Of a stretch of 64,000 bases of DNA, positions 44,936-53,421 are shown piece after piece. Numbering within the stretch: position 1 is the first letter of the stretch; each line of letters opens with the position of its first letter. The stretch is from Lachnospiraceae bacterium (GTDB lineage Bacteria > Bacillota > Clostridia > Lachnospirales > Lachnospiraceae), in contig JAFRXK010000023.1 of NCBI GenBank assembly GCA_017442865.1, positions 36,592-100,591 of the forward strand, read 5' to 3'. The notes beneath the pieces are model-generated. The model searched no databases. It saw only the letters and a list, made by a program, of their open reading frames with translations, and was not told the DNA's origin. The translations under genes and the position numbers were made by a program.

Positions 44936-44989
44936 ATATTATTATCCTCAATACTATAGTATTTGAACCGGTAAATATTGTTTGTATGA

Positions 44990-45853
44990 TTATCTATGCT
45001 TGCCAAGGAAGAACAACGCAATTGTTCCGACGCCTGTATGTGCACCGATAACCGGTCCGATATAGCCTATGATAACATCCTTTACGTGTAATTCGTTCTT
45101 TATCATATCTCCAAGCATCTTTGCCTCATCATAGCATTCACTGTGGCTGATAAATATAACCTGTTCTTCAGGCTTTATTGCAAGCTCCTTCATCTTATTT
45201 AAAAGCTCCTTAATAGAAGCTTTGCGGCCTCTTGCCTTGCCCATGCTGATAAGGTGTCCCTCGTCATCCACATGAAGCACCGGCTTGATATTTAACATTG
45301 AACCCACAACAGCAGTCGTAGCAGAAACACGTCCACCACGTTTCAAATGGAATAAATCCTCTACAGTAAACCAGTGGCAAAGATTCAGCTTTATACTTTC
45401 AGCATAATCTCTTGCTTCTTCGATTGTACAGCCCTCTTTTTTCTTCATAGCAGTCAGGTATACAAGCAGTCCCTGTCCCAGTGAAGCACATAATGTACTT
45501 ACAGTATAAATCTTTCTGTCAGGATATTTTTCTGAAAGCTCAACTGCGGCTGTATAGCCTGAATTATATGTTGAGCTTAAGCCTGCTGAGAAGCCTAAAT
45601 ATAAGACATCAATTCCCTGCTTAAGATACTTCTCCATAACCTCACTAAACTGCGTCGAATTTACCGCCGAGGTTGAAGCCATCTTTCCGCTTTTGATTAT
45701 TTCATAAAATTTCTGTGTTGTCTGCTCACTTCCGTCAAAATCAAAATCTTCGCCGTCTATAACGACTTTAAGATTTACACATTCCAGCTCCAAATCTCTA
45801 ATCAATTCTAAAGATAAATCACATCCGCCGTCCGTAATAATCTTATATGCCAT
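44990..45853 (-). CDS. DegV family fatty acid-binding protein
   Basis: A 287-residue DegV protein. The family binds fatty acids and, as FakB, presents them to the FakA kinase; the fatty-acid choice cannot be read here. The N-terminus YKIITDGGCDLSLELI, the motif MASTSAVNSTQFSEVMEKYL, the lid region YLGFSAGLSSTYNSG, HLKRGGRVSATTAVVGSML and the C-terminal GPVIGAHTGVGTIALFFLG are diagnostic. AAAGGAGATGTATA precedes ATG. It follows the trigger-factor-like gene by 18 bases. Confidence 0.95.
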   Translation of the reverse strand: MAYKIITDGGCDLSLELIRDLELECVNLKVVIDGEDFDFDGSEQTTQKFYEIIKSGKMASTSAVNSTQFSEVMEKYLKQGIDVLYLGFSAGLSSTYNSGYTAAVELSEKYPDRKIYTVSTLCASLGQGLLVYLTAMKKKEGCTIEEARDYAESIKLNLCHWFTVEDLFHLKRGGRVSATTAVVGSMLNIKPVLHVDDEGHLISMGKARGRKASIKELLNKMKELAIKPEEQVIFISHSECYDEAKMLGDMIKNELHVKDVIIGYIGPVIGAHTGVGTIALFFLGKHR

Positions 45854-45871
45854 TATACATCTCCTTTATAC

Positions 45872-47428
45872 TTATTTATTCACCTTTGCATTTTCAATAA
45901 CATACTTCTGAATCTTATCGTACAGAACAGTTCTGTATACATAGCCCTTGCCATAATTTTCAACAATCGTATCCATACTTGAAGAATCATAACCTATTTT
46001 AGTTATATAATCAAGATAATCATCGGTTGACACCTTTATATTTTCATTTTCGGCAATTGCCTGCACTATAAGCGCCTGCTTTGTAACATCCTCTGTTGTC
46101 TTCACGAGCAGATCATTGTATCCGGCTTCATCCTCAACCTCAAAGAACTGATATATATTATCCCACATATGCTGTCCATACATTGAAGCATAATACTGGT
46201 CATAGTAATTGAACTGATTTTCAAATTCATTTTTATAAATCTCAAGCTCATTATCAAAGAATTCCTTTGGAAATTCCTTCACTTCTGATTTTTCTTTCAT
46301 AAGGTTCCAGACATATTCCGACTTGCTGCTGTCTGCAAGCACATCCTCAACATATGCCTTATACTCATCTGCGGTTGACGCAAACTGTGAAAGATTCTTC
46401 TGTACAAATTCGTCTGTCAGCTCAGGCGTAGCATAAATTCCGTTAATAACAACCTCAAATACCGCATCCTTTCCATTGAGCTCGTCTTTACCGTAATCTG
46501 CAGGGAATGTAACCTCAACTGTAACATTATCACCAATCCTGTGTCCTACAAGCTGGTCTTCGAAATCATCAATATATCTGTGGCTTCCGAGCAGTAACTC
46601 TGCACCATTACCCTTCGTATCTCCGCCCTCAAAGGCAACGCCGTCAACTTTTCCGACATAGTCAATATTAAGCTTGTCGCCAAGCTCTGTTACCTTATCA
46701 GACTCCTTATCCAACTCTTCATATGAACTAAGCAGTGATTCTATCTGTTCTTCAATGTCGCCCTCATCCGGCTTGATTTCGGAATAATCAATACTAATGT
46801 TCTTGTAATCATATAAATTAATATAATCTGACGCTTTGACATCCTTAATAAAGCCTTCGTCATCAAGATACATACTGTAATTTACCTTCTGAACATCTGA
46901 AGACTCGGCTTCTGAATTATTCTCTGTCGCATTACTGCTGCTGTCCTCAGTTGAAAGCTCTGTCGGATTCTCATTGTTTTTCTTGTCAAACCAGCCCATT
47001 CTTTTTGAAAGAGTAAAAATTCCGGCTGCAAGCAAAGCAAGCAGCGCAAGAATTGCAACTGCAAGAATTGCAAAAAAGAGTATTGACTGCTTTTTTTCAG
47101 CCTTGCTCTTTTCAGGTGCCTTCACAGGCTTCTTCTCAACAATATCATTTGCCGTCTTATCTGCTGTATCTGCAATATCCTCCTTAACATTCTCAAGCTC
47201 TTCCTCGGCTGCTTCAAGTCCCTCTTCGGCTGCTTCAAGCCCCTCTTCGGCTGCTTCAAGCTTTTCCTTTGCTGCCTCAACAGCATCCTCCTTAACATCC
47301 TCAAGCTCTTCTACCGCCTGTTCAAGGTCTTCCTTAACATTCTCAAGCTTTTCCTTGCTAAAAAGGACAATCTCCTCCTCAGCTTTTTCTATTTCCTTTT
47401 TTCCATTCTCAAAAAAATTTTCGTCCAA
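45872..47428 (-). CDS. Membrane-anchored trigger-factor-like peptidyl-prolyl isomerase
   Basis: A 518-residue protein with an acidic, heptad-patterned cytosolic coiled coil (1 to about 108, including repeats of EAAEEGL), one transmembrane helix (about 115-140) and an external trigger-factor-like part. That part has an FKBP-type domain (about 245-330, LNIDYVGKVDGVAFEGGD, GHRIGDNVTVEVTFPADYG) and the helical chaperone C-domain. Unlike cytosolic trigger factor, it lacks the ribosome-binding domain. I infer a foldase for exported proteins. The start is TTG at 47428 with GGAGG eight bases upstream. Confidence 0.88.
   Translation of the reverse strand: MDENFFENGKKEIEKAEEEIVLFSKEKLENVKEDLEQAVEELEDVKEDAVEAAKEKLEAAEEGLEAAEEGLEAAEEELENVKEDIADTADKTANDIVEKKPVKAPEKSKAEKKQSILFFAILAVAILALLALLAAGIFTLSKRMGWFDKKNNENPTELSTEDSSSNATENNSEAESSDVQKVNYSMYLDDEGFIKDVKASDYINLYDYKNISIDYSEIKPDEGDIEEQIESLLSSYEELDKESDKVTELGDKLNIDYVGKVDGVAFEGGDTKGNGAELLLGSHRYIDDFEDQLVGHRIGDNVTVEVTFPADYGKDELNGKDAVFEVVINGIYATPELTDEFVQKNLSQFASTADEYKAYVEDVLADSSKSEYVWNLMKEKSEVKEFPKEFFDNELEIYKNEFENQFNYYDQYYASMYGQHMWDNIYQFFEVEDEAGYNDLLVKTTEDVTKQALIVQAIAENENIKVSTDDYLDYITKIGYDSSSMDTIVENYGKGYVYRTVLYDKIQKYVIENAKVNK
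47206..47264 (-). repeat. 21-bp coding repeat in the coiled coil
   Basis: Three tandem copies of CCTCTTCGGCTGCTTCAAG plus two bases encode EAAEEGL-type heptads. The unit equals one coiled-coil heptad, so copy changes would lengthen the coil without breaking its register. Confidence 0.75.
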
Positions 47429-47460
47429 TCTGTTTTCCTCCGAACATATATGTTTTTACC

Positions 47461-47495
47461 GTATGATACCGGCTGTTTTTCAGCCGGTATCATAC
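47461..47495 (-). terminator. Perfect 15-bp hairpin after the DUF4190 gene
   Basis: GTATGATACCGGCTG (47461-47475) pairs exactly with 47481-47495 around a 5-base loop, seven bases past the DUF4190 stop. There is no U tract on the minus strand, so it may protect or partly terminate the transcript. Confidence 0.55.
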
Positions 47496-47501
47496 AGGCA
47501 T

Positions 47502-48974
47502 TTAATTAATTTTTTCTACATTATACTGGTCCGCAGAGTCCATATTTACTAATATAGCCTCATTGCCAACCTTGTCCAAATACAATGCAACCGATAAAGG
47601 ATTTTCTCCATTGTACTGCTCTGACTTATCAACGCCGCCCGAAATGTAAGTATCAACATAAAGCTTCAGGCAGAAGAATCTGTCCTTGTCAACCTCAAGT
47701 CTGCTTGCTTCCGCTTCATCCATGCCATAATAGTCAAAGGCATCATTACCGCTTAAAATCTCAAATCTTGAGCCTGCATAATAATTGTCATTCATGTCAT
47801 TATAATCCTTATACCAGCCCCATGTATCAGTCGCATTAAAAACATAACACGCCGAGCCTGTACCACTGTCGATACGCCACGTTCCATATACACGTTCAAG
47901 GTCTTCATCCGATGATAAATCGCCGCTGTCATCTGTCAGATTATTATTATCGAAATCAAATTCGCTTTCAAGGCTGTTAAAGAATTCATCAATATCAAAA
48001 TCTGAATCCGTGTCTGCATCTGAATCGTAATCATAATCGTAATCATAGTCATAATTATAATGGTCATCGTAGATTATGTCCGAATCATCCACAAAATCAT
48101 TAACGGCAGCATCAAATGAGCCCGTAGCATATCCGACAAGCATAATAATGCCAAGTATGAAGCCTAATACACCTGTAATAATACCGGCAACACCCAGTCC
48201 CTTGCTTCTTGTGTTCTTCTTTGATAAATGAACAATACCACATATTACTGCTATAAGGCCGAACAAAACACCAGTACATCCAAAGCAGCAGCATACAAGA
48301 CTTAAAATACCGGTCACAAGTGAAATAACGCCCGCTGTCACAGATCCCTGCTTCTGTGACGCTGCTGAATCATAGCCTGCATTATATCCATATGTGTACG
48401 TTCCGGTATTATCGGTACCTGACGTTGTATATCCTGATTGAGCATTGGTGTTCGCTCCAGAATAGCTGCCGCCTCCTGTGCTCTGGTTCTGCACATATGT
48501 ACCGCTTACCGGGTCGTAGGTATACTGTCCGTTATTTGTAGGATCATAAGCCGGTCCTGAGTAGCTGCCCTGGGAAGCATCGGTATTGCCATAATTGCCG
48601 GCTGAAGCAGAATTACCATAATTATATGCTGAAGCACCTGTATCAGTTGAGCCTGAATTATTTAATATAGACTGTGTATCAAACTGATTATTCTGGCTTC
48701 CCATATAATCACCTGCCGGCTGCTGTGAAGAAAAATCTGCAGCCGCGCCACTCGGGTTATTCATACTGTCATATCCATAATTATATGCAGATATATTGTC
48801 ATTATCTCTTGATACTGACGATAAAATATCCGCCGTATAGCTGTTTCCCGAGATATCCGGCATATCGCTGCCTGTATCTGCCGAATCATATGAATTATAT
48901 GAATAATCACTATTTAACGAATCAAATGAATTGCTGCTATCATCGCCCGAATTGTTGTTGTAATTTTCATCCAT
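47502..48974 (-). CDS. DUF4190 membrane protein with Asn/Ser/Tyr-rich N-terminus
   Basis: A 490-residue protein. Residues 1 to about 205 are low in complexity (Asn, Ser, Gly, Tyr, Asp). Two or three helices follow (VTAGVISLVTGILSLVCCC, GVAGIITGVLGFILGIIML), matching DUF4190. After these come an Asp/Tyr run (DYDYDYDYDSDADTDSDFD) and a C-terminal domain of about 130 residues starting RVYGTWRIDSGTGSACYVF, which looks like a lipocalin-like fold. Function unknown. The frame extends 18 codons further, but the ATG at 48974 after AAAGGAG fits best. Confidence 0.78.
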   Translation of the reverse strand: MDENYNNNSGDDSSNSFDSLNSDYSYNSYDSADTGSDMPDISGNSYTADILSSVSRDNDNISAYNYGYDSMNNPSGAAADFSSQQPAGDYMGSQNNQFDTQSILNNSGSTDTGASAYNYGNSASAGNYGNTDASQGSYSGPAYDPTNNGQYTYDPVSGTYVQNQSTGGGSYSGANTNAQSGYTTSGTDNTGTYTYGYNAGYDSAASQKQGSVTAGVISLVTGILSLVCCCFGCTGVLFGLIAVICGIVHLSKKNTRSKGLGVAGIITGVLGFILGIIMLVGYATGSFDAAVNDFVDDSDIIYDDHYNYDYDYDYDYDSDADTDSDFDIDEFFNSLESEFDFDNNNLTDDSGDLSSDEDLERVYGTWRIDSGTGSACYVFNATDTWGWYKDYNDMNDNYYAGSRFEILSGNDAFDYYGMDEAEASRLEVDKDRFFCLKLYVDTYISGGVDKSEQYNGENPLSVALYLDKVGNEAILVNMDSADQYNVEKIN

Positions 48975-49074
48975 GTTGTACACTTCTCCTTTATCAAAAA
49001 TATAAAACTCTATAATATACCCTAACAAACAAAAGGCATCGTGTCAATGAAAACACAAAAATATGTGTAAATCT

Positions 49075-51495
49075 TTATGCTCTCAATTCGACTCCCAGCT
49101 CCTTAAGTGCAGCAAGAATCTTATCCATAATTTCATTTACATCCTTGTCCTCAAGGGTTCTGTCAGCAGCTCTGAAGGTTATTGAATATGCAACTGATTT
49201 AAAACCTGCCATAATCTGTGAACCCTCATAAATATCGAAGAGCTTGTATGACTCTAAGAGCTTTCCGCCCTTCTTCTCAATGATATCCTCAATCTGGCCA
49301 ACCATAATATTCTTTCTCATAACCATGCTGATATCTCTTGTGACAGCCGGGAACTTGGCGATTCCCTTGAACTTTCTGTCAAAGGATACCATAGGAAGGA
49401 TTGACGGCATATCAAGGTTTGCAATATATGCGCGTGTACCGATATTATAGTTCTCAAGCACTAAAGGATGAACCTCACCGATGAAACCGACAACTGTGTT
49501 GTGGTATACAATTTCAGCCTGTCTTCCAGGATGTAAGAACACCTTTTTGTTATCTGTGCTGTATGTCACTTTATCGGTCATGCCAAGCTTCTCGAACATT
49601 TCTTCAACAACGCCCTTAAGTGTGAAGAAATCGCCCTCACCGTAAAAGCCCAATGTGAACTGTGACCTTTCATCCGGAAGCTCTGTGAGCGGAAGTGCCT
49701 TTGGAAGATAAACATTTCCTATCTCGTACAGACGAACGTCCTTATTTCTTCTGTTATAATTTGTTGAAAGTGATGTAAGCATACCGTTAAGCGTGGAGGT
49801 TCTCATTACGCTGTAATCCTCGCCGAGCGGATTTGCTATTTCAATTGCATTTCTAAGCGGTGAATCTGCAGGAAGCATAAGCTTGTCAAACACCTTCGGG
49901 CTCTCAAATGAATAGTTCATGCCCTGAGAAAAACCGCAGAACTGTGCAACCTCTCTTGCCACCTCTTCTACACGAAGCTTGTAAGAAATCTTTCCCGTAG
50001 TTGCTTCGCCTGTAGGAAGTGTTGTCGGAATATTTTCATAACCGAAGAATCTTGCAACCTCCTCAGCAATGTCAGCCTCACACTCTAAGTCCTGTCTGAA
50101 GGTCGGTGCAATTATCTCCTCTTTATCAGCATCATAGCCTAAATCAAGCTTTGCAAAATACTTAAGCATGTCTTCCTTCGAAATGTCTGTGCCAAGCAGC
50201 TTGTTAATCTTTTCAGGATTAAATGGTATGCGCTTTGGCTCCTTTGTAACTGCGCACACATCAATCATGCCGCCTACAACCTCGCCGCAGCCAAGCTCCT
50301 CGATAAGCTGGCAGGCACGGTTTATGGCTTCTGAGCAGTTATTCGGGTCAAGTCCCTTTTCGAACTTGCCTGATGCGTCTGTACGAAGTCCGAGACGCTT
50401 TGCTGAAAGACGGATGTTTGTACCGTCAAAGCATGCTGACTCGAAAAGCATTGTCTTAACGTCGTCAGTAATCTTTGAATTCTCGCCGCCCATAATACCT
50501 GCAATACCGATTGCCTTATCAGCGTCATTTATCATAAGAATGTCTTTGTCAAGAGTTCTTACCTGTCCGTCAAGTGTCTGGAACTCATCGCCGTCGGCAG
50601 CTCTCTTAACAACAATTTTGTGACCTGCAACAGTATCAAGGTCAAATGCATGCATCGGCTGTCCGTACTCCTCCATTACATAGTTTGTAATGTCTACGAT
50701 GTTGTTTATCGGGCGGATACCGCTTGCCGCAAGTCTTCTCTGCATCCACTCAGGTGACGGAGCAAGCTTGATATTCTTTACGACTCTTGCACAGTAACGA
50801 GGGCAGAGGTCTGTATCAACAACCTCAACCGAAGCATAATTCTTTACATCCTCGTCATTACCCTTGCACTCAGGTACAGGAGGAACAAATTCCTTGCCAA
50901 ATGTTGCTGCTGCTTCTCTTGCAATACCGACAATGCTGTAGCAGTCAACTCTGTTTGATGTGATTTCATACTCAAATACCACATCATGAAGTCCGAGCAC
51001 CTCTACTGCGTCTGCTCCAACCTCAGTGTCCTGCGGGAAAATATATATGCCGTTTTCCGGAGCCTCAGGATACATATCTCTTGATGAACCGAGCTCCTCT
51101 ATTGAGCACATCATACCAAATGACTCAACTCCGCGGAGCTTACCCTTCTTAATCTTAATGCCGTTCTCAGGAAGAGGTCCGCCGTCATGACCGCCTGCAA
51201 CCTTTCCGCCGTCCAGCACAACCGGCACCTTGTCACCAACATTTACATTTGATGCGCCTGTAACTATCTGTATCGTCTCACTGCCTACGTTTACCTGGCA
51301 GATAATAAGCTTCTCAGCGTCAGGATGCTTCTCAATAGAAACAATCTGTCCGACTACTATTTTTTCAAGATTTTTATCCAAGCACTCGTAACCCTCAACC
51401 TTTGTTCCGGTAAGCGTCATCGCATCTGTGTATTCCTGTGCGGTTACATCAAGGTCCGGTACATATGCTTTTATCCATGATAATGCACTATTCAT
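49075..51495 (-). CDS. pheT: Phenylalanine-tRNA ligase beta subunit
   Basis: Beta chain of the alpha2-beta2 synthetase that charges tRNA-Phe. 806 residues: EMAP-like tRNA-binding domain (about 40-150, VVGQIVSIEKHPDAEKLIIC), B3/B4 editing domain (about 205-385, INNIVDITNYVMEEYGQPMHAFD), B5 domain (about 405-475), synthetase-like core and a C-terminal anticodon-binding FDX-ACB domain (about 710-806, AKFPAVTRDISMV). GAGAGG precedes ATG. It lies 207 bases after pheS, a gap containing no gene. Confidence 0.97.
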   Translation of the reverse strand: MNSALSWIKAYVPDLDVTAQEYTDAMTLTGTKVEGYECLDKNLEKIVVGQIVSIEKHPDAEKLIICQVNVGSETIQIVTGASNVNVGDKVPVVLDGGKVAGGHDGGPLPENGIKIKKGKLRGVESFGMMCSIEELGSSRDMYPEAPENGIYIFPQDTEVGADAVEVLGLHDVVFEYEITSNRVDCYSIVGIAREAAATFGKEFVPPVPECKGNDEDVKNYASVEVVDTDLCPRYCARVVKNIKLAPSPEWMQRRLAASGIRPINNIVDITNYVMEEYGQPMHAFDLDTVAGHKIVVKRAADGDEFQTLDGQVRTLDKDILMINDADKAIGIAGIMGGENSKITDDVKTMLFESACFDGTNIRLSAKRLGLRTDASGKFEKGLDPNNCSEAINRACQLIEELGCGEVVGGMIDVCAVTKEPKRIPFNPEKINKLLGTDISKEDMLKYFAKLDLGYDADKEEIIAPTFRQDLECEADIAEEVARFFGYENIPTTLPTGEATTGKISYKLRVEEVAREVAQFCGFSQGMNYSFESPKVFDKLMLPADSPLRNAIEIANPLGEDYSVMRTSTLNGMLTSLSTNYNRRNKDVRLYEIGNVYLPKALPLTELPDERSQFTLGFYGEGDFFTLKGVVEEMFEKLGMTDKVTYSTDNKKVFLHPGRQAEIVYHNTVVGFIGEVHPLVLENYNIGTRAYIANLDMPSILPMVSFDRKFKGIAKFPAVTRDISMVMRKNIMVGQIEDIIEKKGGKLLESYKLFDIYEGSQIMAGFKSVAYSITFRAADRTLEDKDVNEIMDKILAALKELGVELRA

Positions 51496-51702
51496 TTTTG
51501 TCTACCTCTCTATTAATTATCTATACTTTCACATTTGCTTTTTATTATATAACGATTGCTCGCCTTGCAGACTCTCACAATCGCAGCTAAATTCGCATTC
51601 CGGCATACCTGCCTACATGCTCATTTGGCTTAGACCTTCTGATATCCTGTCCCGATTGCATGCAAGCATGAATCGTACCAGTATATTGACGGAGCTTTTA
51701 TA

Positions 51703-52722
51703 CTAAAACTGCTTTAAGAATCTCTCGTCGTTCTCGTAAAGCAGACGCATGTCATCTATCTCATATTTAAGAAGTGCAATTCTCTCAAGACCGATACCAA
51801 ATGCAAAGCCTGTGTACTTCTCAGGATCAATGCCGCTCATCTTAAGCACTCTCGGATGAACCATACCGCAGCCGAGAATCTCTATCCAGCCGCTTCCCTT
51901 ACAGAATCTGCAGCCCTTGCCGCCGCATTTGAAGCAGCTTACATCCACCTCTGCGCTCGGCTCCGTAAATGGGAAATGATGCGGACGGAACTTAACCTTT
52001 GTGTTCTCACCGAACAGCTCCTTTGCAAACTGTGCCAGTGTTCCCTTTAAATCCGCAAATGTAATATTCTTGTCAATTACAAGTCCCTCGACCTGATGAA
52101 ATGATGGTGAATGTGTTGCATCCACCTCATCTGAACGGAATACTCTTCCCGGTGCGATAACTCTTATAGGAAGCTCGCCCTTTTCCATGATACGTGCCTG
52201 AACTGATGATGTCTGTGTTCTGAGCAAAATATCATTTGTAATATAGAATGTATCCTGCTCATCCTTTGCAGGATGGTTTGCCGGAATATTTAACGCCTCG
52301 AAGTTGTAATAATCATACTCGATTTCAGGTCCTTCAACTACCTCGTAGCCCATGCCTACAAATATTCTCTCAAGCTCTTCAAGAGCTACTGTGTTAGGAT
52401 GGCTGTGACCGATTACACTTCTTTCTGCCGGAAGCGTAACATCAATAACCTCGTCGTTAAGTCTCTTTTCAAGTGCTGCTGCAGCGAGGGTCTTTCTAAC
52501 CTCTTCAATCTTATTTTCGATGGCTGTTCTCGCTTCATTCACCATCTGACCAAATTGTGGTCTTTCCTCCGGTGCAACATTCTTCATGTTTTTCATAACA
52601 CTTGTAAGCTCACCCTTCTTTCCAAGGTATGCAACCTGGATATCCTTAAGCTTATCAAGCGCATCTGAAGCTTCAATTCTCTTCATAGCTTCAAGTTTAA
52701 TCTGCTCTAATTTCTCTCTCAT
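51703..52722 (-). CDS. pheS: Phenylalanine-tRNA ligase alpha subunit
   Basis: Catalytic alpha chain, 339 residues. An N-terminal coiled coil (1 to about 90) is followed by the class II core with motif 2 GRVFRSDEVDATHSPSFHQ, HFPFTEPSAEVDVSCF and motif 3 FAFGIGLERIALLKY. An inserted CFKCGGKGCRFCKGSG cysteine group is seen in many Gram-positive PheS proteins. The frame opens five codons earlier, but AAAGGAG six bases before the ATG at 52722 sets the start. Controlled by the T-box leader at 53103-53383. Confidence 0.97.
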   Translation of the reverse strand: MREKLEQIKLEAMKRIEASDALDKLKDIQVAYLGKKGELTSVMKNMKNVAPEERPQFGQMVNEARTAIENKIEEVRKTLAAAALEKRLNDEVIDVTLPAERSVIGHSHPNTVALEELERIFVGMGYEVVEGPEIEYDYYNFEALNIPANHPAKDEQDTFYITNDILLRTQTSSVQARIMEKGELPIRVIAPGRVFRSDEVDATHSPSFHQVEGLVIDKNITFADLKGTLAQFAKELFGENTKVKFRPHHFPFTEPSAEVDVSCFKCGGKGCRFCKGSGWIEILGCGMVHPRVLKMSGIDPEKYTGFAFGIGLERIALLKYEIDDMRLLYENDERFLKQF

Positions 52723-52752
52723 AATGACTCCTTTCATTGTATCTGCTTTCGT

Positions 52753-53100
52753 CCATAAGCAGACCGGACGGTTGCTTTTGTCGGTCGCCTTGCTTGCGCT
52801 TTTCTTGCTTCATACGCAGACCGAACCTCCAAAACCGCTTCGCATCTTCTTCTCACATAGCTTTTCCTATGTGAGAAGAAGGCACTCCGTGCGGATCGCA
52901 CTGCGGCGGAAATGAAATTGTCGATAAATCGACCCGCCGCAGGCGCAGAATCTCGCTTTGTGAGATTCTATTTTATGATCGCCTTGCTCGCGCTTTTGTC
53001 GGTCGCCTTGCTCCCTCACATAGCCTAAAAGGCAGGCACAATATCCTGTGCAAGCACAATATTGTGCCTGCCTTTTAGGCTGCGTTCGGTCTGCTTATGG
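52753..53100. repeat. Hairpin-rich segment bounded by 14-bp inverted repeats, upstream of pheS
   Basis: CCATAAGCAGACCG (52753-52766) is exactly inverted at 53087-53100. Inside are four hairpins: 52846-52860/52867-52881 (15 bp perfect), 52902-52909/52934-52941 with an inner GTCGAT/ATCGAC, 52947-52954/52962-52969 (8 bp), and 53023-53044/53059-53080 (22 bp perfect). A direct repeat GCTTTTGTCGGTCGCCTTGC occurs at 52774 and 52992. No open frame of note. It separates the T-box terminator from the pheS start and would lie in the pheS leader. It resembles a small non-autonomous element or a structured RNA. Confidence 0.85.
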
Positions 53101-53102
53101 GC

Positions 53103-53383
53103 GAAAAAAGAAAGTCGCCCCTGTAAAGGGACGACTAATAATCGCGGTACCACCCTAATTCCTGCAATGCAGGCTCTCGGAATGCTTAACGGGCATTAAC
53201 GTCATCTCTTACTTGATTCGGAGATGAAGCTCCGGTGCGAATTTCGATGGATGTCTGAACTTAGGAGGGCTTTCAGCCGGCGACCTTCCTTCTCTGAAAG
53301 AAAACATACATCTACTGGCAGATAATCATATAAAATGATTTGCTGCGTACACCTTCATGGCTTTTGTTAATTTGTAAACTTTA
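53103..53383 (-). promoter_or_regulatory. T-box riboswitch, phenylalanine, upstream of pheST
   Basis: The T-box core AATTAGGGTGGTACCGCG lies at 53143-53160 on the minus strand. It is followed by the terminator stem GTCGTCCC/GGGGCGAC (53114-53135, pairing with one G-U) and a U-rich run (53103-53113). Upstream is a Stem I with lower-stem pairing GATGTATGT/ACATCCATC and the element GGCTGAAAGCC. The trinucleotide UUC (complement of 53257-53259), just before the 3' strand of lower Stem I, is the likely Phe specifier. Uncharged tRNA-Phe would favour readthrough into pheS. Confidence 0.93.
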
Positions 53384-53389
53384 AAAATT

Positions 53390-53418
53390 ATTTTACACAA
53401 ACAAGTGATAAAAGTCAA
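53390..53418 (-). promoter_or_regulatory. Predicted promoter of the T-box/pheST transcript
   Basis: On the minus strand TTGACT (53413-53418), 17 bases, TAAAAT (53390-53395). It starts four bases after the AbiEii-type gene ends, so pheST does not depend on the toxin operon. Confidence 0.75.
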
Positions 53419-53421
53419 GTA

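Noticed and set aside
44613..45045. Two short frames overlapping the tRNA-Leu gene
   Set aside because: They run through the tRNA and its terminator and lack coding character.
51496..51702. Possible small gene or RNA between pheS and pheT
   Set aside because: The 207-base gap has only weak inverted repeats (for example GATTGCATGC/GCATGAATC) and no frame with a ribosome site; it is noted as unusually long for this operon but not called.
52740..52915. A plus-strand frame of over 100 codons ending in the pheS leader element
   Set aside because: It runs antisense through the pheS start and the hairpins and shows no protein family character.
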